This document shows positions 28,422-38,003 of a DNA stretch of 64,000 bases, one piece after another. The DNA lies in NCBI RefSeq assembly GCF_003990045.1, contig NZ_RZGZ01000002.1, positions 1,116,001 through 1,180,000 on the forward strand, given 5' to 3'. Within the stretch, counting starts at the first letter, position 1. Every line of letters begins with the position of its first letter. The DNA comes from Labedella endophytica. GTDB taxonomy: Bacteria; Actinomycetota; Actinomycetes; Actinomycetales; Microbacteriaceae. The translations under genes and the position numbers were made by a program. The notes under the pieces were generated by a model, which was not told the origin of the DNA, searched no databases, and saw nothing but the letters and a program-made list of their open reading frames with translations.

Positions 28422-31187
28422 GTGCGCTGTAGCCTGTGGCGCATCGGAGACGCACAGGTTCCACTCGTCGGCCGCGCCGAGGAACGTCGGGTCCTCGCCG
28501 CGCTCGTGTCAGCCGCCCGCGACGGCTCGGGAGGCAGTCTCGTCGTGCGCGGCGATCCCGGGATCGGGAAGACGAGCCTCGTCCGAGCCGCGACGGCTCA
28601 GCTGACGGACGTCCTCCTCCTCTCCGTCGACGGCTTCGAAGCCGAGTCGACCCTCCCCTTCGCGGGTGTGCAACGCATCGGCATGCCCCTCGCAGACCAC
28701 ATCGACGCCCTCCCTCCCCGTTTCGCGACGGCGCTGCGGGTCGCCACCGGGTACGCGGCCGGTCCGCCTCCCGAGCCGTTCCTCGTCGGACTCGCGCTCC
28801 TCGCCCTCATCGCCGAGAGCACGACGGGCGGACCCGTGGTCGTGGTCGTCGACGACGCCCACCTGCTCGATCCCGAGTCGCTCGGAGCGCTCGCATTCGT
28901 CGCGCGACGACTCGACGCGGAGTCGATCCTCCTGCTCATCGCCCTCCGCGACGGCGCCCCGGCGGACGCCCTGCTCGCCGGACTCCCGGAGCTGCGACTC
29001 ACCGGACTCGACGTACCTGCAGCGGTCGCCCTCGTCAGCCGGTCCTCCGAGCAGCCGATCGACCCGGTCGTCGCCGTCCGGGTCGCGGAGGAGACGGGCG
29101 GGAACCCGCTCGCTCTCGTCGACCTCGCGCGTGACCTCACGCCGGGACGCCTGTCCGAGTTGAGCCTCTCGGAGGGCCCCGTCCCGATCGGGCATCGCCT
29201 CGAGGGACACTATCTCGCCACGGTTCGGGCGCACGACCCCGACGTGCAGTCCTGGCTGCTCGTCGCGGCCGCGGCGTCCGGCGGCGACCCGCTCCTCATC
29301 GAGAGGGCCGTCGACCGGTTGGGGATCCCGGCCCGCGCCGCCACCGCCGCCGAGGCTGCCGGGCTCGTCTCGGTCGGCACGACGATCCGCTTCCGGCACC
29401 CGCTCGTCCGCTCGGCCGTCTACGGCGGAGCCGCGGCGCAGGATCGACGTCACGCTCACACGGCCCTCGGGGCGGAGGCGCTCGCCCGCGGTCTCGTCGA
29501 ACTCGCCGCCTGGCACCGCGCCGAGGCAGCGTTCGGTGTCGACGACGACGCAGCCGATCGGCTGCAGGAGGTCGCCGACCGCGCCGGGCGACGCGGCGGG
29601 TTCGCCTCGCGCGCCCGACTCCTCGCCCGCGCCGCTGACCTCACCTCCATGGGCCCCCGGCGAGCCGCCCGCCTGCTCGACGCCGCTGAGGCCGCCGGCC
29701 TGGCGGGAGCGGCGCGGCTCGCCCTGGATCTCGTCGACCGCATCCCCGGCGAGCAGCTCGACGACGTGCAGCGGGGGCGGACCATCGCCGTCCGCGCGTC
29801 ACTCGCGGCCTTCCTCGCCGATCCCGTCCACGTGGCTCGAGCGTCGGCGGAGATGCTCGACGCGGCTGACGCCTTCGCACCGACGGCGCCGGAGCGTGAG
29901 CGACGTGCGCTCCTCTTCGCATTCCAGTACGCGCTACCCGCCGAACGGAGCCTCGCCGGAACGACGGTGGACGCGATCGGTCGGCGCATCCGGTCGGCGG
30001 TCGGCGAGCGCGCCGACGACCCCCTCGGCATCATCCTCTCGGCGCTCGCCTCCCTCATCCTCGATGCGCCCGCCGAGGCGGCGCCGCGACTCCGAACCGC
30101 CGTCGCCACCCTGCACGCACGTCCCGACGACGACATCCTCGACTACGGCGCCCTCGGTGCGGTGCTCTGCACGGCGCTCTGGGACGGGGAGACGGGTGAC
30201 GACCTCTTGAACCGGCTCGTCCGAGTGGCGCGCGAACGCGGGTCGCTCCGCATCCTCGACGCCGCTCTCTGGACGCAGAGCCTCCTCCGCCTCGGCCGCG
30301 GCGACCCCGCCGCGGCCGGTCGGTCGCTCGAGCACGTCCGCGAGGTTCGTCGGGCGATGGGCTTCCCGGCCGAACACGTCGTGAACGCGGCGCAGCTCGC
30401 CTGGAGCGGGGCGCCTCCGGCGACCGTGCTCGGTATCGCGGAGGCCGTCCTCGCCCTCGGGTTCGGGGGCGTGCACTCGTCCGGTGTGCGGGCCGTGGCG
30501 ATCCAGGACATCGCGGCCGGGCACTATCGCGACGCCTTCGAGCGGTTGAAACCCTTCGTCGAGGAACCGTTCCTCCACATCACCCCGCACGAGCTCACCG
30601 ATTTCGTCGAGGCCGCGGAGCGCAGCGGCAACGGCACGGCGGCTCTCGCGGCGATGGAGCGCCTCGAGCCTGTCTCCGCCGCGATCGACTCGCCGTGGCT
30701 CACCGGGGTCGTCACACGCTGCCGGGCCCTCCTGCTCGGCGATGCACTCGAGGCGGAACCTCTGCATCGGGGCGCCGTCGACCTGCTCTCGGAAGCGGGG
30801 ACGCCCGCCGACCTCGGTCGGGCACATCTCCTCTACGGCGAGTGGTTGCGTCGGCAGCGCCGTCGACGGGACGCGCGCACGGAACTACGACTCGCGCTCG
30901 ACGTCTTCGAACGCGTCGAGGCCCCGGTCTTCGCGGCGCGTGCCCGCGCGGAGCTCGAGAAGACGGGAGACCGTCAGGCCGAGGTCCGAGCGGACCCGTC
31001 GAGTCTCACGCCGCAGGAGTCCGCCGTCGCGCGGCTGGCCGCTCGCGGGCGGACGAACGCGGAGATCGCGTCGGCCCTCTTCATCAGCACCAGTACCGTC
31101 GACTACCACCTCCGGAAGGTCTTCCAGAAGCTCGGCATCTCCTCCCGTCGACTCCTCGCCGAACGGCTCGGCCTCCTCGACCCCTGA
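28422..31187 (+). CDS. LuxR-family regulator with AAA ATPase module (LAL type), about 915-921 aa
   Basis: Large signal-transduction ATPase regulator. The N-terminus has [10 protein letters not shown] and Walker [11 protein letters not shown], Walker [13 protein letters not shown], then a long helical TPR-like region, and a C-terminal LuxR HTH ([25 protein letters not shown], then [14 protein letters not shown]). The start is unsure: GTG at 28422 lies inside what looks like a promoter (GTGACA 28406-28411, 18-base spacer, TAGCCT 28430-28435). The leaderless pattern would place the start at the ATC at 28443, in the same frame, which reads [11 protein letters not shown]. It sits between the halves of the secretion locus and may control the hydrolase genes downstream. 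Confidence 0.9.
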   Translation: MRCSLWRIGDAQVPLVGRAEERRVLAALVSAARDGSGGSLVVRGDPGIGKTSLVRAATAQLTDVLLLSVDGFEAESTLPFAGVQRIGMPLADHIDALPPRFATALRVATGYAAGPPPEPFLVGLALLALIAESTTGGPVVVVVDDAHLLDPESLGALAFVARRLDAESILLLIALRDGAPADALLAGLPELRLTGLDVPAAVALVSRSSEQPIDPVVAVRVAEETGGNPLALVDLARDLTPGRLSELSLSEGPVPIGHRLEGHYLATVRAHDPDVQSWLLVAAAASGGDPLLIERAVDRLGIPARAATAAEAAGLVSVGTTIRFRHPLVRSAVYGGAAAQDRRHAHTALGAEALARGLVELAAWHRAEAAFGVDDDAADRLQEVADRAGRRGGFASRARLLARAADLTSMGPRRAARLLDAAEAAGLAGAARLALDLVDRIPGEQLDDVQRGRTIAVRASLAAFLADPVHVARASAEMLDAADAFAPTAPERERRALLFAFQYALPAERSLAGTTVDAIGRRIRSAVGERADDPLGIILSALASLILDAPAEAAPRLRTAVATLHARPDDDILDYGALGAVLCTALWDGETGDDLLNRLVRVARERGSLRILDAALWTQSLLRLGRGDPAAAGRSLEHVREVRRAMGFPAEHVVNAAQLAWSGAPPATVLGIAEAVLALGFGGVHSSGVRAVAIQDIAAGHYRDAFERLKPFVEEPFLHITPHELTDFVEAAERSGNGTAALAAMERLEPVSAAIDSPWLTGVVTRCRALLLGDALEAEPLHRGAVDLLSEAGTPADLGRAHLLYGEWLRRQRRRRDARTELRLALDVFERVEAPVFAARARAELEKTGDRQAEVRADPSSLTPQESAVARLAARGRTNAEIASALFISTSTVDYHLRKVFQKLGISSRRLLAERLGLLDP

Positions 31188-31285
31188 CGGCTCGTGAGCC
31201 GTGGGTGAGGACTACGCACCACACGTGGTCCGCTTCGCGCCGCTTCCGGTCATCCTCGAAGCACGACGAGACGAAGGAGGCCACG

Positions 31286-32110
31286 ATGCCTGTCATCACG
31301 GCACCGGACGGTGCGGAGATCTTCTACAAAGACTGGGGCGGTGACGGTTCGCCCGTCCTCCTCAGTCACGGCTGGCCGCTCAACGCCGACGCGTGGGACG
31401 CGGCTGCGCTCTTCCTCGCCACGAACGGCCACCGCGTCATCGCGCACGACCGCCGCGGTCACGGGCGCTCGAGCCAGACGTGGGACGGCAACGAGATGGA
31501 CACGTATGCCGACGACCTCGCCGCGCTCCTCGACGAGCTCGACCTCACGGGTGTCACCCTCGTCGGTCACTCGACGGGCGGCGGGGAGATCGTCCATTAC
31601 GTCGGACGCCACGGAAGCGCCCGGGTGGCGCGCCTGGTGCTCATCTCCGCCGTTCCGCCGCTCATGCTCCGCGGCGAGGACAATCCCGACGGGCTCCCGA
31701 TCGAGGTCTTCGACGGGATCCGGGCGGGCGAACTCGCCGACCGCTCGCAGCTCTACCGCGACCTCGCCGACGGTCCATTCTTCGGCCACAACCGCAACGC
31801 CGACGTGTCCGCCGGCGTCCGCGACGCCTTCTGGCTGCAGTCGATGGCGAGCGGGCACCGCGGCGCCTTCGAGTGCATCGCGGCCTTCTCGGCCACGGAC
31901 TTCCGGCCGGATCTCGCCGCGGTCGACGTCCCCACCCTCATCATCCACGGCGACGACGACCAGATCGTCCCGTTCGAGGTGGGTGGGAAGCGCAGCGCCG
32001 CCGCCATCGATGGCGCACAGCTCCTCGTATACGAGGGCGGTGCGCACGGACTACCGGACACGGAGCGCGACCGCCTGCACGCCGACCTGCTCGCGTTCAT
32101 CGATTCCTGA
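31286..32110 (+). CDS. Alpha/beta hydrolase, non-heme haloperoxidase/arylesterase-like, 274 aa
   Basis: Alpha/beta-hydrolase fold enzyme of the chloroperoxidase/arylesterase group. The oxyanion region is [11 protein letters not shown], the nucleophile elbow GHSTGG, the acid lies in [11 protein letters not shown], and the catalytic His in [12 protein letters not shown], so the triad Ser-Asp-His is complete. The length of 274 residues is typical. These enzymes hydrolyse esters or lactones and, with peracid formation, can halogenate. A GAAGGAGG ribosome binding site precedes the ATG. A second, related hydrolase gene follows 86 bases later, interrupted by a stop. Confidence 0.93.
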   Translation: MPVITAPDGAEIFYKDWGGDGSPVLLSHGWPLNADAWDAAALFLATNGHRVIAHDRRGHGRSSQTWDGNEMDTYADDLAALLDELDLTGVTLVGHSTGGGEIVHYVGRHGSARVARLVLISAVPPLMLRGEDNPDGLPIEVFDGIRAGELADRSQLYRDLADGPFFGHNRNADVSAGVRDAFWLQSMASGHRGAFECIAAFSATDFRPDLAAVDVPTLIIHGDDDQIVPFEVGGKRSAAAIDGAQLLVYEGGAHGLPDTERDRLHADLLAFIDS

Positions 32111-32121
32111 TCGCACGTTCC

Positions 32122-32143
32122 CCGAGCCTGTCGAAGGGCTCGG
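32122..32143. repeat. Short GAGCCTGTCGAAGGGCTC repeat
   Basis: CCGAGCC (32122-32128) and GGCTCGG (32137-32143) flank TGTCGAAG. This small hairpin between the two hydrolase genes matches a motif commonly scattered through high-GC actinobacterial genomes; it may act as an RNA stabiliser or processing site within the transcript. Confidence 0.5.
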
Positions 32144-32195
32144 CCGCTCCGCACCGCCCACACCCCGCCCCATCCGACACGAAAGCGAGACCACC

Positions 32196-33023
32196 ATGAC
32201 CGCCGCCACCACCGATACCGTCGTGCTCGTCCACGGCCTCTGGATGACTCCCCGCAGCTGGGAGCACTGGGTCCCGTACTACGAGGCGAAGGGGTATCAC
32301 GTCGTCACCCCCGCGTATCCCGGCTTCGAGATCGAGGTCGAGGAGCTGCGGAAGAACCCCGACATCATCGCGAACCTCTCCGTTCCCGCCGTGGTCGAAC
32401 ACCTCGCCGCAATCATCGCGGGTCTCGATACTCCGCCGATCATCATGGGTCACTCGTTCGGCGGCACTCTCACGCAACTGTTGCTCGCGCGCGGGCTGGG
32501 TTCGGCCGGCGTCGTGATCGATTCGGCGCCGACGGAGGGCGTGCGGATGACGCCCCTGTCGCAAGCGCGATCGCTCTTCCCCGCCCTCAAGAACCCGGCG
32601 AACATCCACAAGGCGGTCGCCTTCACGCAGGAGGAGTTCCACTACGCGTTCACCAACACACTGTCGCGCTAGGATTCCGACTCCGCCTGGGAGCGCTACG
32701 CGATCGCCGCGCCCGGCAACTGGATCTGGGCGTACGGTCTGCTCGCGAACTTCACGCCGGGCAAGCAGGAGACCTGGGTCGACTACGACGCCGACAGGGC
32801 CCCTCTCCTGTTCATCGGCGGGGAGAAGGACCACATCATGCCGCCGAGCGTGAACCGCTCGAACGCGAAGCACTACAAGAAGTCGCCGGCGCTCACCGAG
32901 TACGAGGAGTTCGAGGGTCGCGACCACTGGACGTGCGCCGCACCCGGGTGGGAAGCGGTCGCCGACCGCGCGCTCGAATGGGCCGAGGTCAACGCGACCA
33001 CTCGACACCTGGCGAACGCGTGA
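32196..33023 (+). pseudogene. Alpha/beta hydrolase gene interrupted by an in-frame TAG
   Basis: A 275-codon hydrolase frame with lid-containing alpha/beta fold: VLVHGLWMTPRSWEHW (oxyanion), GHSFGGTLTQ (nucleophile), LFIGGEKDHIMPP (acid) and FEGRDHWTCAAPGW (catalytic His). At 32670-32672 the codon between LSR and DSDSAWERY is TAG, dividing it after 158 residues and removing the acid and His. No frameshift occurs: the same frame is open up to 33023. Either a recent nonsense mutation (one base away from GAG, CAG or AAG) or a sequencing error; the N-terminal part alone cannot be active. Confidence 0.85.
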
Positions 33024-33029
33024 CGCGTA

Positions 33030-33092
33030 CCCCCCACTGAATCCCTGTGGTGTTCGAGAACGCCGGCACCACAGGGATTCTCAGCGGGGGAG
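33030..33092. terminator. Hairpin downstream of the interrupted hydrolase gene
   Basis: GAATCCCTGTGGTG (33039-33052) pairs perfectly with CACCACAGGGATTC (33067-33080). It is flanked by a run of C before and a run of G after, as in the other large hairpins. The loop includes TTCGAGAACG, like the core of the family at 34742. Confidence 0.75.
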
Positions 33093-33102
33093 TGAGAGCG
33101 CC

Positions 33103-33132
33103 TTACGCGTGCGTCAGGGGGTCGGGTAGAAT
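33103..33132 (+). promoter_or_regulatory. Promoter of the DHA2-type MFS gene
   Basis: TTACGC (33103-33108), an 18-base spacer, and TAGAAT (33127-33132) form a good sigma-70-type promoter. The start point would be near 33139, giving a ~97-base leader. That leader holds CCCGAC (33141-33146) paired with GTCGGG (33152-33157), a possible regulatory hairpin. Confidence 0.55.
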
Positions 33133-33235
33133 CGACGACGCCCGACCACGAGTCGGGGTGGTCGAGCCGGCGAAAACGCGGCGATCCGGGCTGGAAACCC
33201 CTCATCCCCCTCCAGTCCCGTCGAAAGGTTCCCTC

Positions 33236-34726
33236 GTGTCCGTCGCGCCCCCTCAACCCGCCCAGCCCGCCACCGGTTCGTCGCCCACCGTCGCGTCCGG
33301 CGCCGCCCGCCCCGTGCACCGCTGGTGGATCCTCGTCATCCTCTCCCTCACGCAGCTCATCGTCGTGCTCGACGGCACGATCGTGAACATCGCCCTCCCG
33401 CAGGCGCAGGTGAGCCTCGGCCTGAGCGACACCGAGCGCCAGTGGGTCATCACGGCCTACGCGCTCGCGTTCGGTGCGCTGCTCCTGCTCGGTGGCCGCA
33501 TCGCCGACTACTGGGGACGCAAGCGCACGTACCTCGTCGGGATGGTGGGCTTCGGCCTCGCCTCCGTGTGGGGCGGATTCGCTCAGAGCGGCACCGACCT
33601 CATCGCTGCGCGCGGCGTGCAGGGCCTCTTCGCCGCACTCATGGCCCCCGCCGCCCTCGCCCTCCTCACCGTCACGTTCCCGAACGGCCGCGACCGCAAC
33701 ACGGCCTTCGCGGTGTTCGGATCGGTCGCCGGTGCCGGCGCGGCCGTCGGCCTCGTACTCGGTGGTCTCCTCACCGAGTTCGCCGATTGGCGCTGGTGCC
33801 TGTGGGTCAACGTTCCCGTCGTGATCGTCGGCCTCATCGCCGGCATCGCGCTGCTGCGCGAGAGCCGCGCGGAGGGCGACAACCGCTACGACGTGCTCGG
33901 CGCGATCACCGTCGTCGCCGGTCTCGGCAGCCTCGTCTACGGCTTCACGCTCGCCGAGAACGGCTGGGCGCGTGCCGACACGATCGGTTTCATCGCCGCG
34001 GGCGTCGGGCTCCTCGTGCTGTTCGTGTGGATCGAGTCCCGCGTGGCGCAGCCGCTCCTGCCCCTCCGCGTCGTCACGCATCGTGTGCGCGGCGGAGCGT
34101 TCCTCCTCCAGGCGATCGCCGGCAGCGTCATGATCGGCGCGCTGCTGTACCTCACGTTCCACCTGCAGATCGTGCTCGGTTTCGCGCCGCTGCTCGCCGG
34201 TGTCGCGACGCTGCCCCTCACCGTCGCGATCGCGATCGTCGCCCCGATCGCGACGCGACTCCTGTCCCGGTTCGGCCCGCGTCCGCTCATGATCGGCGGC
34301 CCGATCGTCGGCGCTGTCGGCCTGGCCCTGCTCAGCCGGATCACCCCGGGCGGGTCCTACCTCCTCGAAGTGCTTCCGGGGCTGGTCGTGCTCGGCATCG
34401 GCATGGGCATGCTGTTCGTCCCGCTGCAGAACGTGGCGCTCTCGGGTGTCGCCCCGCACGACCCGGGTGCGGCGAGCGCCACGGCGAACGCGTCGATGCA
34501 GATCGGCGGATCGGTGGGGCTGTCGATCTTCACGACCGTGTACGCGAGCGCATCCGGCCACGCGGCGGCGGCGTCACCCGCCGCTCTCGTGGACGGCTAC
34601 TCCGCGGCGTTCGTCGCGGCCGCGATCGGGATGGCCCTCGCCGCCGTGATCGCGTTCGCCCTCATCCGAGGCCCGAAGGAAGACCTCCTCCCGACCGGCG
34701 ACCGCGCTCCCATCCACGCCGCCTGA
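33236..34726 (+). CDS. MFS multidrug transporter, DHA2 (EmrB/QacA-like, 14 TM), 496 aa
   Basis: Drug/H+ antiporter of the DHA2 family with about 14 helices. Motif D1 is seen at the first helix (VVLDGTIVNIALPQAQ), motif A in loop 2-3 as LGGRIADYWGRKRTYLVG, and motif C in helix 5 (GAGAAVGLVLGGLLTE). It probably exports drugs or dyes. GTG at 33236 is taken as the start because a GAAAGG ribosome binding site precedes it and the upstream in-frame codons fall within the leader. The leader and its hairpin suggest control at the RNA level. It is convergent with a second MFS gene. Confidence 0.93.
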   Translation: MSVAPPQPAQPATGSSPTVASGAARPVHRWWILVILSLTQLIVVLDGTIVNIALPQAQVSLGLSDTERQWVITAYALAFGALLLLGGRIADYWGRKRTYLVGMVGFGLASVWGGFAQSGTDLIAARGVQGLFAALMAPAALALLTVTFPNGRDRNTAFAVFGSVAGAGAAVGLVLGGLLTEFADWRWCLWVNVPVVIVGLIAGIALLRESRAEGDNRYDVLGAITVVAGLGSLVYGFTLAENGWARADTIGFIAAGVGLLVLFVWIESRVAQPLLPLRVVTHRVRGGAFLLQAIAGSVMIGALLYLTFHLQIVLGFAPLLAGVATLPLTVAIAIVAPIATRLLSRFGPRPLMIGGPIVGAVGLALLSRITPGGSYLLEVLPGLVVLGIGMGMLFVPLQNVALSGVAPHDPGAASATANASMQIGGSVGLSIFTTVYASASGHAAAASPAALVDGYSAAFVAAAIGMALAAVIAFALIRGPKEDLLPTGDRAPIHAA

Positions 34727-34741
34727 CCCCACCTCTCCCCA

Positions 34742-34791
34742 CTGAAAACTTCCTATGTGCTCGAAAATTCGAGCACATAGGAAGTTTTTAG
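34742..34791. terminator. Long hairpin with TGTGCTCGAA core between convergent MFS genes
   Basis: Arms of 24 bases (34742-34765 and 34768-34791) with a two-base loop and one wobble pair. The arm reads CTGAAAACTTCCTATGTGCTCGAA. Stop codon plus CCCC (34724 onward) lies on one side and GGGG plus the other gene's stop on the other. It is nearly identical to 46021-46078. A bidirectional terminator is likely. Confidence 0.85.
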
Positions 34792-34807
34792 GAGGGTAAG
34801 AGGGGGG

Positions 34808-36049
34808 TCAGGGGCGGCGGGACCAGTCGTCCTCGAGGTAGCGCGGGCGGGACACGACCGCGCCGGTGAGGGCGATCGTGCAGACCGTCACGACGAGGAA
34901 GACGAGCGGTACCGTCCAACCGTCCGTCGCCTCGTGGAGCAGACCGAAGACGAGCGGACCCACCGCCCCCACGATGTACCCGACACCCTGCGTGAAGCCG
35001 CTGAGGGCCACTGCCCCGCCGGCCGTCCGCGTCCGCAGGTTGATGAGCACGAGGGTCAGCGGGAACAGGAGCGGGCCGGCCCCGGCGAGCGCCACCCACA
35101 GCCACGTGCCGGTCGCCGGAGACAGGATGAGCCCCGCATATCCGGCCAGGTAGAAGCCGAGTCCCGCGGCGATGAGCGGCCCCACGCTCCGCAGTTTCAC
35201 CGCGAGGATCGGAATGACGATGGACGCGGGGAAGCCCATCGCCGCATAGAGCGCGAGCAGCGTTCCCGCCTCGGCCGTCGACACGCCGGCATCCTCGACG
35301 AGCAGCTGCGGGAGCCAGGCGAAGAGCGCGTACACGTTGAGCGACGTCGTCCCGAACATCACGGCCATGCCCCACGCGAGCGGCGACCGCGAGGTGCGGC
35401 CCGCAGCGGCCGAGGGCACCGTGGCGATGGCCGCGGTGTCGTCGGTCGGCGCCTCGGCTGCGCGGCCGGCGCGCTCGCGCAGCAGCAACCCGATCCACGG
35501 AATGACGGCGGCGATCGCGAAGACGCCCCAGAATCCGAGCGACACGCGCCAGCCCGCGGCGTCCGCCACGGGCACCGCTACGAGTGGCGGCACGAGGGTC
35601 ATGAGCGACATCATCGTGGCGTACACGCTCGTCATGAGCCCGATGCGATCGGGGAAGTACTTCTTGACGATCGGCGGGAGTGCGACGTTCGCGACGCCCA
35701 TGCCGGCGAAGGCGAGCGCGCTGCCGATCGCGAGCAGCGGGTACGACGGGGCGACGGCCCGTATCAGATGCCCGAGCAGGATCGCGATGAGCGGCACCAC
35801 GAGGAGCACCTCGAGCCGCACCCGCCGCTGCAGCGCGGGCGCGAGGAGCCCGAACACCGCGAAGCACAGGGGCGGAAGGGTGCCGAGGAGGCCGAGTCCC
35901 ACCGAGTCGATCGGGATGTCATCGCTCACCTCGCCGACGATGGGCGAGAGGGCCGCGACCGCGGTGCGCAGGTTCGCCGCGGCGATGACGATGCCGAGGA
36001 GCGCGAGCGTCCGACCGGCCCAGAGCGGGGCGGGAGTGGTCGACGTCAC
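34808..36049 (-). CDS. MFS transporter, CynX/NimT-like, 413 aa
   Basis: Twelve-helix major-facilitator protein. Features fit the CynX/NimT group: the early AANLRTAVAALSPIVGEVSDD segment in helix 1, LGTLPPLCFAVFGLLAP in helix 2, GVANVALPPIVKKYFPDRIGLMTSVY, and in the second half ALYAAMGFPASIVIPILAVKL. It may carry cyanate, nitroimidazole-like or other small anions; the substrate is unknown. The GTG at 36049 follows TAGAAT by six bases on the minus strand, so it is probably leaderless. Divergent from the zinc-ribbon/FHA gene. Confidence 0.9.
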   Translation of the reverse strand: MTSTTPAPLWAGRTLALLGIVIAAANLRTAVAALSPIVGEVSDDIPIDSVGLGLLGTLPPLCFAVFGLLAPALQRRVRLEVLLVVPLIAILLGHLIRAVAPSYPLLAIGSALAFAGMGVANVALPPIVKKYFPDRIGLMTSVYATMMSLMTLVPPLVAVPVADAAGWRVSLGFWGVFAIAAVIPWIGLLLRERAGRAAEAPTDDTAAIATVPSAAAGRTSRSPLAWGMAVMFGTTSLNVYALFAWLPQLLVEDAGVSTAEAGTLLALYAAMGFPASIVIPILAVKLRSVGPLIAAGLGFYLAGYAGLILSPATGTWLWVALAGAGPLLFPLTLVLINLRTRTAGGAVALSGFTQGVGYIVGAVGPLVFGLLHEATDGWTVPLVFLVVTVCTIALTGAVVSRPRYLEDDWSRRP

Positions 36050-36175
36050 CCGTCGATTCTACGAGTGCCCGTGCGGCCATGTCGCCGTCCCCCCGCGAGC
36101 CGTCCGGGCGGGCGCAGGCGTCTAGACTCGGATTCGCCGAGCCTGCTCGCACACCGACCGGGGGTACTTCCAGAC

Positions 36176-36925
36176 ATGTCCGCGCGCTGCCAGTTCTGCG
36201 ACGAGGAGTTGCGTCCCAACAGCATGTTCTGCGCGAACTGCGGGCAACTCGTCGCTTCCGTCCCGCCCCCCTTCGGCGCTCCCGCTGCCGCCCCGCACGC
36301 TCCTACCGATGCGCCGCCGGCCGCGGCCGCCCCCGCGAAGAAGAAGCGCCGGATCGGTCGCGTCCCCCTGCCCGGCGCCTTCGGGGCCCGCTCCGATGAC
36401 GCAGCCGACGCCACGGCGGGGCAGAGCCCGGCCGCCCCGCCCGCTCCCCGCGCGACGCCCTCCCCGGCCCCCGGCCCGCAGCCGACACCGCCGAGCCCAC
36501 AGTCGGCCGCTCCCCCGGCCACAGCGCCGCAAGCCGCCCGCGAGCCGGCCGCCCCGCCGCCCGCCACCGCGCCACCGGTCGCCGCGAACGCGCCGACGAC
36601 CGTGCACGTGAAGCTCAGCACGGGGCGCACCCTCGCGATCGGCGCTCCCGCGATCGTGGGGCGCAACCCCGGAACGGCCGCTGCGGACGCCCGCATCGCC
36701 GCCGTGCAGATCGACGACCCGTCGCGTTCGGTCTCCCGCGCGCACGTGCGGATCGAACAGGCCGCGACGACGCTCGCCGTCGTCGACCTCGGCTCCGCGA
36801 ACGGCACCGAGGTGGAGCGCGGCGACCGCACGACCCCGCTCGTCACCGGCCGCGCCGTGCCGCTCGCGGTGGGCGATCGCGTGTGGATGGGCGCGGACTT
36901 CTACTTCGACGTCATCGGGTTCTGA
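36176..36925 (+). CDS. Zinc-ribbon plus FHA domain protein of the type VII locus, 249 aa
   Basis: An N-terminal zinc ribbon with two CxxC pairs (CQFC and CANC, residues 5-23), a ~90-residue Pro/Ala-rich linker with a basic KKKRR patch, and a C-terminal FHA domain (about residues 142-249; AIVGRNPG, then SVSRAHVRIE and DLGSANGT, the three FHA signature blocks). FHA domains bind phosphothreonine, so the protein probably reads a Ser/Thr-kinase signal; a kinase is not in this window. It precedes the WXG100 genes, and FHA domains also occur in the EccC/EssC-type ATPase, so a role in controlling secretion is plausible. Confidence 0.88.
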   Translation: MSARCQFCDEELRPNSMFCANCGQLVASVPPPFGAPAAAPHAPTDAPPAAAAPAKKKRRIGRVPLPGAFGARSDDAADATAGQSPAAPPAPRATPSPAPGPQPTPPSPQSAAPPATAPQAAREPAAPPPATAPPVAANAPTTVHVKLSTGRTLAIGAPAIVGRNPGTAAADARIAAVQIDDPSRSVSRAHVRIEQAATTLAVVDLGSANGTEVERGDRTTPLVTGRAVPLAVGDRVWMGADFYFDVIGF

Positions 36926-36968
36926 CCGCCGGCACCCCCAGTGAGAGGCCTATGGGTACCTCTCCACC

Positions 36969-36997
36969 TTGTTGGCCTCGTGGGGTCACCATAGGCT
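36969..36997 (+). promoter_or_regulatory. Promoter of the WXG100/toxin operon
   Basis: TTGTTG (36969-36974), a 17-base spacer and TAGGCT (36992-36997) form a good sigma-70-type promoter. Transcription would start near 37004, leaving a ~94-base leader ending in GTGGAGGATCGCC before the first WXG100 ATG. The next genes to 43174 run in one direction with short gaps. Confidence 0.6.
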
Positions 36998-37097
36998 CGA
37001 CCCAGTTGGAGAAGCCGGATCGACGGCGAGGGGCCCGACCTCTCGCATTTCGTCGCCTTTGGCGCTCCGTCATCATTCGAAAACGTGGAGGATCGCC

Positions 37098-37391
37098 ATG
37101 GCCGACATCAAGGTCACATCAGAATCGCTCGCCGGCGTCGCGGGCCAGCTGTCGTCCGGCTCGCAGTCGATCGAGTCGCAGCTGCAGAACCTCAAGGGAC
37201 TCGTCGACGGCCTCGTCGGCGGCGACTGGTCGGGTACGGCGTCGCAGAGCTTCAACGAGCTGTACAGCCAGTGGGACCAGTCGGCCCTGCAGCTGAAGGA
37301 GTCCCTCCAGGGCATCAGCGACCTGCTCAACCAGGCCTCGCTCACCTACGAGGACTCCGAGACCTCGATCTCCGGCCTCTTCCGGGCCTGA
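37098..37391 (+). CDS. WXG100 family type VII secretion substrate, 97 aa
   Basis: Canonical small helical-hairpin protein of the ESAT-6/WXG100 superfamily, secreted as a dimer by type VII systems. The turn motif is W44-S45-G46 (GDWSGTASQSF), with a long helix on each side. The C-terminal YEDSE (Y-x-x-x-D/E) matches the general secretion signal of these substrates. Length 97 is typical. A GTGGAGG ribosome binding site precedes the ATG. It is the first of three different WXG100-type genes in a row, followed by a large toxin gene. Confidence 0.95.
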   Translation: MADIKVTSESLAGVAGQLSSGSQSIESQLQNLKGLVDGLVGGDWSGTASQSFNELYSQWDQSALQLKESLQGISDLLNQASLTYEDSETSISGLFRA

Positions 37392-37460
37392 TCCCGTGGG
37401 GTGCGGGCCGATCGGTCCGCACCCCTCTTCCTTCCCGTCACCTGAGTTGAGGACTGAGCC

Positions 37461-38003
37461 ATGGTGCAGTACCGCGTCCGAGCGAATTCGCTCGGCGAAG
37501 TGTCCACGCTGCTGGACACCGTCGTCGCCACGTTCGACAGCAACCTCGCGGAAGCGAGCGCGACCGTCTCGAGTGTCGCGGGAAGCACGTGGCAGGGCGC
37601 GGATGCCGACAAGTTCGTCGAGCTCTGGGGCCAGTACGAGGAAGGCGCACTCCTCGTGCGCGCCGCACTGACGGGCCTCGCCGGTCAGTTGCGCATGGCG
37701 GAGTCCGGCTATGTCACTGCCGAGGTCGGCTTGTCCGGCGGCTTCGCCAACCGGCGCCAGTCCACCTCGGCCACCGCCGCGGGCCCGTCGATCTCCGCAT
37801 CGCGCACCGCGTCGAACACGGTGTCGTCCGATCCGCGTGTCGAGGCCGAGGCCGACGGCGAATTGCAGTCCGAGGGCTACGGCGCCTTCGTCACCGGCGG
37901 TTCGGTCGCGGCCAAGGGCAGCAGCGCGAAGGGCCAGCAGAACGAGCAGGGTGAGCAGGCGACGACCGTCGCCGACGACAGCGGGGAGTCGAGCAATGCC
38001 TGA
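37461..38003 (+). CDS. WXG100-type protein with disordered tail, 180 aa
   Basis: The first ~95 residues form a WXG100 hairpin: TWQGADADKFVELW with W44-Q45-G46 at the turn. A ~85-residue disordered tail follows, rich in Ser, Ala, Glu, Gln and Gly, with no secretion YxxxD/E motif at its end. Such tails distinguish it from the 97-residue partner. The gene ends overlapping the start of the third WXG100 gene by eight bases. It may be a heterodimer partner or chaperone for the toxin. Confidence 0.88.
   Translation: MVQYRVRANSLGEVSTLLDTVVATFDSNLAEASATVSSVAGSTWQGADADKFVELWGQYEEGALLVRAALTGLAGQLRMAESGYVTAEVGLSGGFANRRQSTSATAAGPSISASRTASNTVSSDPRVEAEADGELQSEGYGAFVTGGSVAAKGSSAKGQQNEQGEQATTVADDSGESSNA

Noticed and set aside
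33133-33235. A known riboswitch class in the MFS leader
   Set aside because: Only short GC pairs could be seen; no recognisable conserved riboswitch core was found, so no feature was entered.
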